64,000 bases of DNA from Methylophilus medardensis (GCF_006363915.1 NZ_CP040946.1); one strand, 5' to 3'. Positions 1-10,855 are shown, numbered from the stretch's first letter. Numbers and translations are program-made. Notes: generated by a model not told the origin, from the letters alone.

Positions 1-194
1 AACAACGCGTTTAAATTATTGGTCGTCAACGTAAAATCATACACGCTACCTGAACCTGTGACGCTCAAGCTAGCGAAGCTAGAAGAGGGCGCGTAATCGC
101 CCGACAATAGAACACCAAAGTACTCAACTGCCGCCTGTGACGACATTGAGCTTAACAACAAGCATGAGGCTAACAACGATTTCAAGAGTTTCAT
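1..194 (-). CDS. Secreted protein of unknown function, N-terminal part only (runs off the window start)
   Basis: Reading from ATG at 194 gives about 64 residues with no stop before the window edge. It opens with a signal peptide (MKLLKSLLASCLLLSSMSSQAA), with cleavage expected after Ala-Gln-Ala/Ala near residue 22. The mature start is rich in Ser, Gly and Thr and reads like a beta-strand surface protein such as those that carry a C-terminal PEP-CTERM anchor, but the C-terminus lies outside, so this is only a guess. GGGAAAG lies 6 bases before the ATG as a possible ribosome site. It lies outside the left island repeat, so it belongs to the chromosomal flank. Confidence 0.6.
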   Translation of the reverse strand, partial: MKLLKSLLASCLLLSSMSSQAAVEYFGVLLSGDYAPSSSFASLSVTGSGSVYDFTLTTNNLNAL

Positions 195-446
195 AAAAGC
201 TTTCCCGAGTGAATAAGAGTTGATTGGTTTTAATTTAATTATCGCAATAATAAATTGAATTCAAGTTAATTTATATAACTCTTGGGTAAATGTAAAAAAA
301 GCTCCGATTTATCAACGCGTTCTCCTGAAAGCGATGTCCTCACAGGCTGACAATTAATGAAGTATCATGGGCTGTCTAGTTAAAAGACCTGTCATCTGGT
401 GACGAACCCATATGCTTCAATCGACAATAAAATAAAGCGATTGATA

Positions 447-565
447 TCAAGAGACGGTATGATATGAAAAAGGCCTAGATTTCCATCTAAGCCTTTGAAA
501 TTCTTACGTTTTGCGTCTTTTTGATACTGTTTGAAAGTACTACATGGTGCGGGAGCCTGAACCGA
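447..565. repeat. Left attachment-site repeat of the genomic island
   Basis: This segment is a direct repeat of 12177-12298. Bases 484-550 are identical to 12215-12281 over 67 bp, and the similarity continues outward with single changes. The repeat holds the tRNA-Leu terminator hairpin, the sequence just after the tRNA, the CCA end, and a decayed piece of the acceptor and T arm (one base lost after 550, several substitutions). It marks the island end farthest from the tRNA gene. The tRNA-like part is too short and mutated to be functional. Confidence 0.9.
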
Positions 566-618
566 ATGATTTGTTTTAAGCAAATATATACGCCATTTAA
601 AGAAAATTTAAAATAACT

Positions 619-638
619 GTTACCCCTAAAGTTACCCC
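619..638. promoter_or_regulatory. Paired GTTACCCC motifs, candidate integrase arm sites, left end
   Basis: GTTACCCC occurs at 619-626 and 631-638, 12 bp apart. The same pair, with the same 12-bp period and orientation, sits at 12141-12148 and 12153-12160 at the other end of the island. P4-type integrases bind arm sites that flank the core, so these are natural candidates. The role is inferred from position and repetition only. Confidence 0.45.
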
Positions 639-763
639 ACTTTAGTAAAAGTGACGTGCAAATAATTAATTGAATCTCTTACATTAAATTTTTGTAGTTC
701 TATTAAAAACATGAATATTCTTGCTGTAAGGAGCCACCAAATATTGCTGGATATGCACAAAGA

Positions 764-940
764 TCACAACTCCCCATTATGACTTTTGAATTTTCCACTT
801 TCTAACATCTGATCATCTGTTAACGCAGAGGACTCCAATGGCTCATCTAGCCTAGCCAAATCATCAAAACTTTCTCCAGACTCAAGCTTAAATTTTCTAT
901 CTGATGCTAAAAATAGAGTAAAGCAATTAAGTGGCTTCAT
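764..940 (-). CDS. Small hypothetical protein, 58 residues, island cargo
   Basis: The start at 940 is chosen over one two codons upstream because AGAGAGG lies 5 bases before it. The product is acidic in the middle (ESGESFDDLARLDEPLESS) with a short hydrophobic N-terminal stretch that does not form a full signal peptide. I do not recognise a family. It follows the PEP-CTERM gene in the same direction after about 120 bp. A small hairpin (stem TCGAGC/GCTCGA, 976-990) lies between them. The good ribosome site makes it a plausible gene, but coding status is unproven. Confidence 0.4.
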   Translation of the reverse strand: MKPLNCFTLFLASDRKFKLESGESFDDLARLDEPLESSALTDDQMLESGKFKSHNGEL

Positions 941-1060
941 GCACACCTCTCTAATTTAAACCAATCAACTGTGCCTCGAGCTTCGCTCGAACTGCACGAC
1001 CAATTCGCTAAGCTTTTTGGGCAAAAGATGGAAAAACTCATAAAGCACTCACTGAATGAT

Positions 1061-1702
1061 TTACATTTTTACTTTTCTGAATGAAAAAACAGCGAGTAAA
1101 CCAAAGGTTAACATAAGAGTTGTATTTGATTCAGGTACAGGTGTGGTGACCGAGCCAGTTAAAATAAGACCTGTGCTTAGGTCTGAGCCCAGGCTTATAT
1201 ATTCTGTCGAGTAATTACTTTTTATAAACGTTTTTGTTTTATCGCCCACATCGTAAAATACGAGACTTCCACTAAAAGTACTCCAAATTTCTGGTGGAAA
1301 ATCAAAAACCGCCCAGTAATAGTTCGGAGTTAAGGTTAACTCAAATCCATTAATTCCTTGCCAGCCTGGGCTTGTAATATTGATTACTTTGCTTACAAGA
1401 CTGTCACCTGGCTGAGCGTTCTTATTATCAAAAATTGATACCCTCACCCCCCCAGAATATGTCACATTAAACAAACTGGATAACGAGTTAACTGTTGAAG
1501 TGTTTTTGATATCAAACAAGACTGCAATAGATTGTCCATTATCAACAACACCATTTGAATCAAAAATGTAAGACGTTGGCCTAATTAAACCAAGACCAAG
1601 AGTTTCATTTGTATTGCCAGTGTCAAAAATAATTGTTGTAGCGCCTATGTTTGTACTAAAAAATATGTACGCTAACAAAACAAGCAACTTTGTGATTTTC
1701 AT
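1061..1702 (-). CDS. PEP-CTERM-anchored secreted protein
   Basis: A 213-residue exported protein. Start at 1702 (MKITKLL) is preferred over the longer frame because AGAGG sits 7 bases upstream and the signal peptide then begins properly (hydrophobic core to about residue 20, NIGATT after). The C-terminus has the three parts of a PEP-CTERM sorting signal: a VPES motif, a hydrophobic segment (LMLTFGLLAVFSF) and a basic tail (RKVKM). Such proteins are processed by exosortase and linked to exopolysaccharide or biofilm matrix in Gram-negative bacteria. The body (Ser/Thr/Asn/Gly-rich, beta-like) matches no enzyme I know. VPES replaces the usual VPEP. It sits inside the restriction island downstream of hsdR as an unrelated cargo gene, and is visibly more AT-rich than the flanking chromosome. 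No exosortase gene is in this window. Confidence 0.75.
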   Translation of the reverse strand: MKITKLLVLLAYIFFSTNIGATTIIFDTGNTNETLGLGLIRPTSYIFDSNGVVDNGQSIAVLFDIKNTSTVNSLSSLFNVTYSGGVRVSIFDNKNAQPGDSLVSKVINITSPGWQGINGFELTLTPNYYWAVFDFPPEIWSTFSGSLVFYDVGDKTKTFIKSNYSTEYISLGSDLSTGLILTGSVTTPVPESNTTLMLTFGLLAVFSFRKVKM

Positions 1703-1812
1703 TATTAACCTCTGTAACAATTTCGTATCTGCCAAAGCTTAGGTTTATTCGGTTAACCAATTACCGACTGACACTGAGCAGATACTCTTAAATAAGTTAA
1801 GACTTCGATCCT

Positions 1813-4800
1813 TTAAACGTCGCCCCCAACACCCTTAAATTTCTCAACAAACGCAACAATCTTTTGAAAGACGGTTTGCTTTTTAGTTAAATATTGCGGA
1901 TTCAACGGGCTTATTTTTGGCAATATTGAATTAAGCTCGGTGCCGTTTTCGCTGGCATATTCACGTTTTAATGAGGTCGCAATGTAGCGCTTTGCAGCCT
2001 CTGCATTGAGGTTTTCAGCGCTAATCAAAGCGTCAGCTTCGCGTTGCTGCTCAGCTTGTGCAAACTGATAAAAAGCTTCAAGGATGTTCGCTTTATCAAG
2101 CAAAGCGTCTAAATCAGTTTGGTTAATAAAATCCACCACCAAGCTTTCTTTAGCGCGATTGCCGATGCTGGCGCGTATCAATCTGCGCACTTCATCCACT
2201 AACGCCGTCTTGTCTTTTAGTTTTTTGTTGTGCTCAAAAATCAATTCCAAAATATAGTCTAAGTTAATCTCTTGCGATTTCAGCAAGTCCACCTCAAACA
2301 CCACATCATCCCAATCAATCGTTGAGGCATCTTGATCCTTGGCATTTTTTTCACGCCGTAGCCAATCACGAATATCATTATAGGTGGAGCGATAATCTTG
2401 AATCTTGCGCTCGGCGGGGACATTAACAGCTTGCATCCTCGCCAAATCAGAATCAGTCAGGTAGTGCTGTGCTTTAAAAGCTTCTACCGCATTTTGATCA
2501 CTTAAATCCAGGTTCTGAAACGCTTTTAAGCCAGCAAATTCATCATAGTTTTGCAGCACATTCTCAACGCGCAAATACTCGCCAAACAGCTTGGCAAAGT
2601 CTTTCTTATCTTGCTCTTTTATGATTTCATCAGGGTGCGGAAAGCGTTCGTTCAGCTCTGCCACCACCTCTAAATAGCCACGCCGCGCCTCGCCAGTAGC
2701 AGCATCGGTAAAGCCTTCCATATATTCTTTGTAGCTCTTTTCGAGCACCACATTTTTGGTGTTGCTATCGCCAAACAAGGTAATGGCATCAATCGTGGCT
2801 TGCTCCAAATCACGGAAGGTGATGATGTTGCCAAACGTTTTGGTCGCATCATAAATGCGGTTGGTGCGTGAATAGGCTTGCATCAAGCCGTGATAGCGCA
2901 AATTTTTGTCCACAAACAAAGTATTCAACGTCTGTGCATCAAAGCCCGTGAGAAACATGCCCACCACAATCAGCAAATCGATTTCTTGACTTTTCACCCG
3001 CAAGGCAAGGTCGCGGTAGTAGTTCTGAAACTGCTTGCTATCTACGCTGTAATTGGTTTTAAACAGTGCGTTATAGTCTGCAATGGCTGCGCTTAAAAAC
3101 TCCTTAGCGCTACTGTCCATTGCCGTCACTTCAAAGCTCTCATCGGCAATATCGCCAATCGCATCTTGTTCTTCGTTCGCCGCAAACGAGAAAATCGTCG
3201 CGACTTTTAGCTTCTGTGGGCTATCCGCCTGCAACTGCTTAAACGCCTCATAATACAACTTGGCAGCATCGACACTGCTCACTGCAAACATGGCATTAAA
3301 GCCTTTGCCACTCGCTTGTAAGCGATGCGTTTTTTGCCTAAAGCTGTTTAATATGTAGTGCGTGATTTCGTGAATACGGTCTGGGTGTAATAAGGCTTGT
3401 TTGTTTTCTGCCGCAGAGAGTTTTTTCTCATCCTGCTCAGATTCAATCGCCTTAAACTGCGGGCGTACATCGTTGTAATCCACCTTAAACTTCAACACTT
3501 TTTCATCGCGTATTGCATCAGTAATCACATACGAGTGCAACTCGCGCCCAAACACGCTTGCCGTGGTTTCAGCGCCAAGCGCGTTCTCAGGGAAAATCGG
3601 TGTGCCAGTAAAGCCAAACTGATAATACTTTTTAAACTTTTTATTAAGGTTTCTCTGCGCCTCACCAAACTGGCTACGGTGGCACTCATCAAAAATAAAC
3701 ACCACTTGCTGGTTGTAGATGGGCAAGTCGCCTTCGGTCTTCATCAAGTTGTTGAGCTTTTGAATGGTGGTGACGATAATTTTATTGTCGTCCTTTTCGA
3801 TGTTGCGTTTCAGACCTGCAGTGCTGTCCGAGCCATTCACGCTATCGGGCGAAAAGCGCTGATACTCGCGCATGGTTTGGTAGTCAAGGTCTTTGCGGTC
3901 CACCACAAAAAACACTTTATCTACAAACTCAAGCTCAGTCGCCAAACGTGCCGCTTTGAAACTGGTGAGAGTTTTACCTGAGCCTGTGGTGTGCCATATA
4001 AAGCCACCACCTTCCAAACTGCGCCAGGCTTTGGCCTGATAAGCGCTTTTAATTTTCCACAAAATGCGCTCAGTCGCCGCAATCTGATATGGCCGCATCA
4101 CCAGCAAATTGTCACTTACATCAAACACCGAGTAATTGAGCAACACATTGAGCAAGGTGTTTTTTTCAAAAAACGTGGCGGTGAAATCTTTGAGATCTTT
4201 AATCAGCGTGTTATCGGCTTGCGCCCAGTTCATGGTGAAATCAAAACTGTTTTTATCGCGCTTGGTGGTGTTTGCAAAATAGCGGCTATCGGTGCCGTTG
4301 CTAATCACAAAAATCTGCAAATATTTAAACAACGATTGCTCAGCGTTAAAACTCTCTTTGCTGTAACGGTGCACCTGATTAAACGCCTCGCGGATGGCCA
4401 CGCCGCGCTTTTTTAGCTCCACCTGCACCAAAGGCAAGCCATTCACTAAAATCGTCACATCGTAGCGGTTAGCTTGTGCACCTGTTTGCTCAAACTGCTT
4501 AATCACCTGCACTTTGTTACGGGCAATATTCTTTTTGTCTAACAAATAAATGTTTTGAATACGCCCATCATCAAACACAAAGTCATGAATATAGTCATCA
4601 TGAATCTTGCGTGTTTTATCGATAATGCTATCGCTAGGTTTATCTAAGTAGGTTTCAACAAACCGTTTCCATTCAGCCTCTAAAAACTGCACCCCGTTGA
4701 GCACTTGTATTTGTACCCGTACATTCGCCATCATCGCCACAGGCGTGATTAAATCACGTACAAACTCATAACCCTGATTCTCAAGGTCAGTAATAAACTC

Positions 4801-4911
4801 ACGCTCTAAATCATATTCACTTTGGTAGCTTTGGTTGACTTGCAATTGCTTAGCGTATTTATCTAAAACGATAAATTTATTGGTTTCTGCAATGGTTTTA
4901 TATTCGCTCAT
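1813..4911 (-). CDS. hsdR: Type I restriction enzyme, R (motor/nuclease) subunit
   Basis: HsdR supplies the DNA-translocating motor and nuclease that cut unmethylated foreign DNA when joined to HsdM and HsdS. Start at 4911 (MSEYK) has AAGGAAG 5-6 bases upstream and gives 1032 residues, the usual size for the EcoR124 (type IC) branch. Nuclease motif: Asp151, then Glu165-Leu-Lys167, followed by Gln179-x3-Tyr183. As I recall, these are the same numbers as the catalytic and QxxxY residues of EcoR124I HsdR. Motor: Walker A TTGSGKT (Lys313), DECH box 408-411, GFTGTP after it. No frameshift or missing motif is seen. It is the last gene of the hsdM-hsdS-prrC-hsdR operon, 10 bp after prrC, so the four are probably co-transcribed. 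Confidence 0.95.
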   Translation of the reverse strand: MSEYKTIAETNKFIVLDKYAKQLQVNQSYQSEYDLEREFITDLENQGYEFVRDLITPVAMMANVRVQIQVLNGVQFLEAEWKRFVETYLDKPSDSIIDKTRKIHDDYIHDFVFDDGRIQNIYLLDKKNIARNKVQVIKQFEQTGAQANRYDVTILVNGLPLVQVELKKRGVAIREAFNQVHRYSKESFNAEQSLFKYLQIFVISNGTDSRYFANTTKRDKNSFDFTMNWAQADNTLIKDLKDFTATFFEKNTLLNVLLNYSVFDVSDNLLVMRPYQIAATERILWKIKSAYQAKAWRSLEGGGFIWHTTGSGKTLTSFKAARLATELEFVDKVFFVVDRKDLDYQTMREYQRFSPDSVNGSDSTAGLKRNIEKDDNKIIVTTIQKLNNLMKTEGDLPIYNQQVVFIFDECHRSQFGEAQRNLNKKFKKYYQFGFTGTPIFPENALGAETTASVFGRELHSYVITDAIRDEKVLKFKVDYNDVRPQFKAIESEQDEKKLSAAENKQALLHPDRIHEITHYILNSFRQKTHRLQASGKGFNAMFAVSSVDAAKLYYEAFKQLQADSPQKLKVATIFSFAANEEQDAIGDIADESFEVTAMDSSAKEFLSAAIADYNALFKTNYSVDSKQFQNYYRDLALRVKSQEIDLLIVVGMFLTGFDAQTLNTLFVDKNLRYHGLMQAYSRTNRIYDATKTFGNIITFRDLEQATIDAITLFGDSNTKNVVLEKSYKEYMEGFTDAATGEARRGYLEVVAELNERFPHPDEIIKEQDKKDFAKLFGEYLRVENVLQNYDEFAGLKAFQNLDLSDQNAVEAFKAQHYLTDSDLARMQAVNVPAERKIQDYRSTYNDIRDWLRREKNAKDQDASTIDWDDVVFEVDLLKSQEINLDYILELIFEHNKKLKDKTALVDEVRRLIRASIGNRAKESLVVDFINQTDLDALLDKANILEAFYQFAQAEQQREADALISAENLNAEAAKRYIATSLKREYASENGTELNSILPKISPLNPQYLTKKQTVFQKIVAFVEKFKGVGGDV

Positions 4912-4921
4912 TTGACTTCCT

Positions 4922-6088
4922 TCAGGCCTGCGGAGCATCTTTTAGGTCTGGCTTATATATCTTATCTAGATGTCTAATTAAACGTTTTAAAACGCGCGTC
5001 TCGTCAGCATCAAGCTCTTTGACCTCTTCACCTGAAAACTTTGAATGACTGCGCAGGTTCATCATTCGCGCTTCATACGGATTGGTTTTTCCATCATCGG
5101 TTTGAGGTAATAATTCACCCCATCTTTTATAGCCAAGAAAAATTGTGGTTTTCTCTAGAATATTTCGTAGGTAATTAAAGTGATATTTACTTAATTGGCC
5201 AGATTCGATAGATTTTTCTAACTCTGACTTTAGGTAAAGGTGATAGGAAAATGATGAGTCTTCTGGCTGCTCTTCAAGGACCGATGTTCCATCTTCATTT
5301 TTATCTAATCGATATTTTTTGAAGTGTTTGGCTTTATATCCTGTAGTTTTGTCATCACTGCCAAGTTCATTGTCTAATACATTAAAAAATAGAGGATTAT
5401 GAGTAGCGATAATAAATTTAACGCTTGGAGCATTTAATTTTATCAACTCAGACAAATCAACCGCCAACTCAATTAAGTGGTTTTCATCTAATGAACTGAC
5501 AGGGTCATCAATAAAAACGTATTCAATATTGTTAAATACATTAGTCGATCGATCTGCAACATCTGGAATATTTAACTCCGAAACCATTTCTCTAATTAAT
5601 GAAAAGAAAACACTCCAAACAAAGTTACTCTCTTCGCCTTTAGAAATTTTAACGTTTCGCTCTTGCTCATTATTGCCACGTTCAAAAGAAAATGTCACTT
5701 CAGAAAAGTCAGCGCTAAAATTCGGTGTTAATTTCTCATTGGTGTAGTGCTGAAAAATTGAAACAATATTTCGGTCTTGACCTCGCTCTTCAAATACCCA
5801 CTTAGTGAACGAATTTTGATGAATTTTTAACTTATGCTCAGCATCATTCGCTAAATCGTTGTCCCAATAAAACAAATCCTCTGTGAAAGCACTGTAATAG
5901 AGAATTTTCTTGTGTGCTAATTCAGACTGTTGCCCTTCATCATCACCCTCGACAGCTTCAGGAGGTAACAATTTTTTAAACTCACGGGACAAACGCGTCT
6001 TACCTGAGCCATTAAAAGCATAAATCAGCTGCACTTTTTTATTGACAGCTTTTACTTGGCTTGCAATTTCAGTTATAGAGACTCCCAT
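4922..6088 (-). CDS. prrC: PrrC-type anticodon nuclease
   Basis: The 388-residue product follows E. coli PrrC closely over its whole length. Known role of the family: a tRNA-Lys anticodon nuclease kept silent by binding the type I restriction complex and released when a phage inhibitor disables that complex, which stops translation. N-domain ABC-like ATPase: Walker A AFNGSGKT (24-31, Lys30), PrrC-typical YYSAFTEDLFYWDND at 64-78, signature-like KGEESNF (150-156), Walker B FIDDPVSSLD (192-201), switch His230. C-domain nuclease: Arg308-x3-Glu312 and His348 (RSHSKF), matching the Arg-Glu-His triad of E. coli PrrC. One base separates it from the hsdS stop. The gene lies between hsdS and hsdR exactly as in the E. 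coli prr locus. All visible catalytic residues are intact. The stretch before FSYHL (about 270-283) differs from E. coli and could alter tRNA choice. Confidence 0.93.
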   Translation of the reverse strand: MGVSITEIASQVKAVNKKVQLIYAFNGSGKTRLSREFKKLLPPEAVEGDDEGQQSELAHKKILYYSAFTEDLFYWDNDLANDAEHKLKIHQNSFTKWVFEERGQDRNIVSIFQHYTNEKLTPNFSADFSEVTFSFERGNNEQERNVKISKGEESNFVWSVFFSLIREMVSELNIPDVADRSTNVFNNIEYVFIDDPVSSLDENHLIELAVDLSELIKLNAPSVKFIIATHNPLFFNVLDNELGSDDKTTGYKAKHFKKYRLDKNEDGTSVLEEQPEDSSFSYHLYLKSELEKSIESGQLSKYHFNYLRNILEKTTIFLGYKRWGELLPQTDDGKTNPYEARMMNLRSHSKFSGEEVKELDADETRVLKRLIRHLDKIYKPDLKDAPQA

Positions 6089-6089
6089 G

Positions 6090-8785
<2,696 letters not shown>

Positions 8786-9014
8786 TATGAGATCCTAATT
8801 ACTCTTCAAGATTATGCTTATCAATGCCTGGCATTATAACTATCAATACATCTACTCAATTACTTAAATCATCATTGAGTACGTTTATATTTCAATCTTT
8901 TCCCTTCAACCTGACTATCAAAAATCGTGCGTCTCTCAAGCATCGAGGTTCTTGGATTAAAAATATTTAAACCTCAAAAAAAGCAACAAAGTCACGACGA
9001 TGCTTATTAAATGC

Positions 9015-9046
9015 CTCGGACTTTTCTCGGACTTTTCTCGAACATT
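9015..9046. repeat. 11-bp tandem repeats upstream of hsdM
   Basis: CTCGGACTTTT is present at 9015-9025 and 9026-9036, followed by a degenerate third copy at 9037-9046. The period is one helical turn, which would place all copies on one DNA face, as for a multi-site operator. The distance to the hsdM start is about 230 bp. No controller protein gene of the restriction type is adjacent, so any function is speculative. Confidence 0.5.
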
Positions 9047-9183
9047 GAGCGGACAATTAATCAGGTATGTATGGTAAATCTATAAAGGTGTACGCATACG
9101 GGGCACCAGCACAAGTTTATTGGCACTCATACGGGGTAATCAACGAGATAACGTGCAGTTACAACAATATTTATACATTGCCT

Positions 9184-9232
9184 TACCCCTTTAGAGGGGC
9201 AATCGTTCATGTATTGGTCCTCTAAAGGGGTA
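9184..9232. repeat. 14-bp perfect inverted repeat after the winged-helix gene
   Basis: TACCCCTTTAGAGG (9184-9197) pairs exactly with CCTCTAAAGGGGTA (9219-9232) across a 21-base spacer. It lies 12 bp past the stop of the minus-strand gene at 9245. No T-run follows on either strand, so it is not a standard terminator. The arms contain TACCCC, the motif repeated at both island ends, so it may bind the same protein (integrase or AlpA) or act as a replication or operator site. Confidence 0.6.
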
Positions 9233-9244
9233 GTCAATTTAATT

Positions 9245-9739
9245 TCATGCTACCTTTTTTGAACGATCAAAAATCATGCGAACAAGCTTTGCATCCTCTT
9301 GTTGCTGCTTACGCCTTTGTAAAGTTGAGATGCTAGGCAATGGCTCGTTCTTACGCCATAGACTTTTAGGACTGCTGGTAGGTGATATGTCGAGTTTCCC
9401 TTTACATTCATCCACAGCATAAAATGTGACAGCGTATAAGCTACATAGATGCCTGCCACCTTGCCTGCTCACCTCAATAAAACCTGTCTCAACGAGCTCT
9501 TTGATTGCGCGACTTAACGTCCCTTTAGATTTCCAACCACGCTTTTGCATCATGCTATAAGTAGCACAGAAATCTCCATTGTTAGATCCGTAGTACTGGC
9601 TTAATAAATCATTGAGCAGCTTGACCGCATGGGCAGAGAGGTTAGCGTAAACCTGACTTCTTAATACGCAATGATATAGTGGAGCGTAGCCACCCTTCTC
9701 ACCTCTTTCGGTGTTTACATTAGATGTGCGTCTAGTCAT
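9245..9739 (-). CDS. Winged-helix DNA-binding protein of the island, replication-initiator-like
   Basis: A 164-residue protein. Residues about 35-95 have the pattern of a winged helix: a helix with LSAHAVKLLNDLL, a long segment with MQKRGWKSKGTLSRAIKELVETGFIEV as helix-turn-helix, then a Gly-rich wing. This domain type is often found beside AlpA genes in integrated elements and resembles N-terminal domains of plasmid initiators, but I cannot assign a specific function. The C-terminal third is basic (QRRKQQQ, RSKK) and probably flexible. It lies 3 bp downstream of the AlpA gene in the same direction, so the two form an operon. Confidence 0.6.
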   Translation of the reverse strand: MTRRTSNVNTERGEKGGYAPLYHCVLRSQVYANLSAHAVKLLNDLLSQYYGSNNGDFCATYSMMQKRGWKSKGTLSRAIKELVETGFIEVSRQGGRHLCSLYAVTFYAVDECKGKLDISPTSSPKSLWRKNEPLPSISTLQRRKQQQEDAKLVRMIFDRSKKVA

Positions 9740-9742
9740 AGC

Positions 9743-9958
9743 TTAACCATCGACTTTTCCAGCCATAAATGCACGCAAATCACCAGCACGCACGGTTGTC
9801 GTTCTTTCAGTCAACTTGTGGGTTTTTAGTTTCCCGCTTGAAACTAGGCGCCAAAAGGTCGCAATCGAGACCCCTAACAATAGAGCGCAAGCTTTGGGGC
9901 GTAAATGTGCAGTATCAGGTAAGTGATCGGCTTGTATTACAGAGGGATTTAATTTCAT
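9743..9958 (-). CDS. AlpA-family helix-turn-helix regulator or excisionase
   Basis: A 71-residue protein. Residues 20-65 form a MerR/AlpA-like helix-turn-helix: RPKACALLLGVSIATFWRLV then a wing with KTHKLTERTTTVRAGDLRAF. AlpA proteins of P4-like and CP4-57-like elements activate the integrase gene or assist excision. The size and the context (integrase 0.9 kb upstream, winged-helix gene 3 bp downstream) fit that role. The N-terminus (MKLNPSVIQADHLPDTAH) is a short extension. Whether it acts as activator, repressor or excisionase is not visible. Confidence 0.72.
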   Translation of the reverse strand: MKLNPSVIQADHLPDTAHLRPKACALLLGVSIATFWRLVSSGKLKTHKLTERTTTVRAGDLRAFMAGKVDG

Positions 9959-10060
9959 TTGATGGCGTCCTGTATATGTAAATCACAGAAAGCATCATGT
10001 CATTGATCAATAATAAAAGAATCCAATAAGCTTACAAAATGCACACTCCACAAGAAAGGA

Positions 10061-10855
10061 TTACATCTTGCTAGCAGACTGTATTTCCTTTTTAAACTCA
10101 GATACGTATGAACTCAACGTTCTAAATGTTAAAGGAATAATTGCCTGCAACTTACCCGCAGCTGCGTCATTTGATAGTTTTGGATCGATATTTAATAACC
10201 AATAGTTCTTTGCCTCAGATTTCAATTGATAGTTTTCTCTATGAGCTTTTTTTGCCGCAAAGCTTTTCTCGCGTGAAATATCTTCACTTTTACACTTAAA
10301 CCCCTCATCCCACATATAGCTTCCATTCGACAACTGTATTGCTTCCAGCGCCTCAACAATGTGATCAAATTTTTCACGAGGATCATTTAGCTTATCCGCT
10401 TCAGCTAACCAATAAAGCGCTATCACAATCAAATCATCTTTTTTACTGTTACTCTTACCTTTAGAAAATGCACCACTATAAAAGCTATATGCCCAACCTT
10501 CATAGTTGGCATATCCTGTTGCGGTTGAAATTTTTTGTTGGAACTCAGTTAACTGGTTATATCCGAGAGCTTCAAACTGTAGCCTAAGTGTTTCTGCTGC
10601 ATCGTGACAACTCTCCCAGTAAGCTTGCAGCGCACTAGCCACAACTCTCGATAGTTTTTTTGAACTTAAATCTTCTCTGACATTTTCGTAATGCCTCTGA
10701 TAAATTTTATTGAGTTTAAAGCCCAGAGTATTTATTGTTTTTGGCAACTCAATCTCCTCAGGCAGATTCATATCTATAACTGCTTGTTTAGCAAAAGCGT
10801 TGGCTCTTTTATTGATCGATTTAAAATCAATAGTGCTTAAATCATTTTCAGGCAT
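10061..10855 (-). CDS. Hypothetical island protein, 264 residues
   Basis: I do not recognise this protein. It has no signal peptide or membrane segment, so it is cytoplasmic. It is largely helical: residues 40-130 are rich in Leu, Ala, Gln and charged residues, and a Lys/Ser linker (SKGKSNSKKDD) lies near 155. The last 60 residues include a basic helical region (SREKSFAAKKAHREN) followed by a segment (NDAAAGKLQAIIPLTFRTLSSYVSEF) that reads like a C-terminal helix-turn-helix, as in some phage and plasmid proteins. It lies between integrase and AlpA, so it may serve the element (regulation, maintenance) or be a defence gene. Function unknown. Confidence 0.6.
   Translation of the reverse strand: MPENDLSTIDFKSINKRANAFAKQAVIDMNLPEEIELPKTINTLGFKLNKIYQRHYENVREDLSSKKLSRVVASALQAYWESCHDAAETLRLQFEALGYNQLTEFQQKISTATGYANYEGWAYSFYSGAFSKGKSNSKKDDLIVIALYWLAEADKLNDPREKFDHIVEALEAIQLSNGSYMWDEGFKCKSEDISREKSFAAKKAHRENYQLKSEAKNYWLLNIDPKLSNDAAAGKLQAIIPLTFRTLSSYVSEFKKEIQSASKM

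Larger units (their letters stand above)
195..763. other. Gene-poor stretch across the left island boundary
   Basis: No convincing gene is seen. 195-446 is AT-rich chromosomal DNA upstream of the secreted-protein start and probably holds its promoter. 447-565 is the left copy of the tRNA-derived attachment repeat. 566-763 lies inside the island and carries the paired TTACCCC motifs at 620-638. A 63-codon reading frame on the minus strand at 392-583 is produced by the att repeat and has no ribosome site. Confidence 0.6.
8786..9244. other. Intergenic region upstream of the hsd-prrC operon
   Basis: A 459-bp gap without a gene, AT-rich between 8810 and 8990. It should hold the promoter for hsdM. 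Two structured elements stand out: 11-bp tandem repeats at 9015-9046 and a long perfect inverted repeat at 9184-9232. Two copies of CATACGGGG also lie near 9095 and 9130. I could not choose a promoter with confidence. Confidence 0.6.

Noticed and set aside
392..583. 63-codon minus-strand reading frame in the left attachment repeat
   Set aside because: It is created by the tRNA-flank repeat, has no ribosome site and no protein-like composition.
976..990. Hairpin TCGAGC-TTC-GCTCGA between the PEP-CTERM gene and the 58-residue ORF
   Set aside because: Short stem without T-run and no second copy seen; not enough to call a terminator or REP element.
3397..3981. 194-codon frame antisense to hsdR
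   Set aside because: Shadow of a strongly conserved gene; composition biased and no start signal.
8945..8975. Weak inverted repeat GAGGTT ... AACCTC in the hsd upstream region
   Set aside because: Six-base arms with a 19-base spacer are expected by chance in AT-rich DNA.
9015..9046. CRISPR-like array
   Set aside because: The repeats are 11 bp, directly adjacent, and have no spacers; no cas genes are present.
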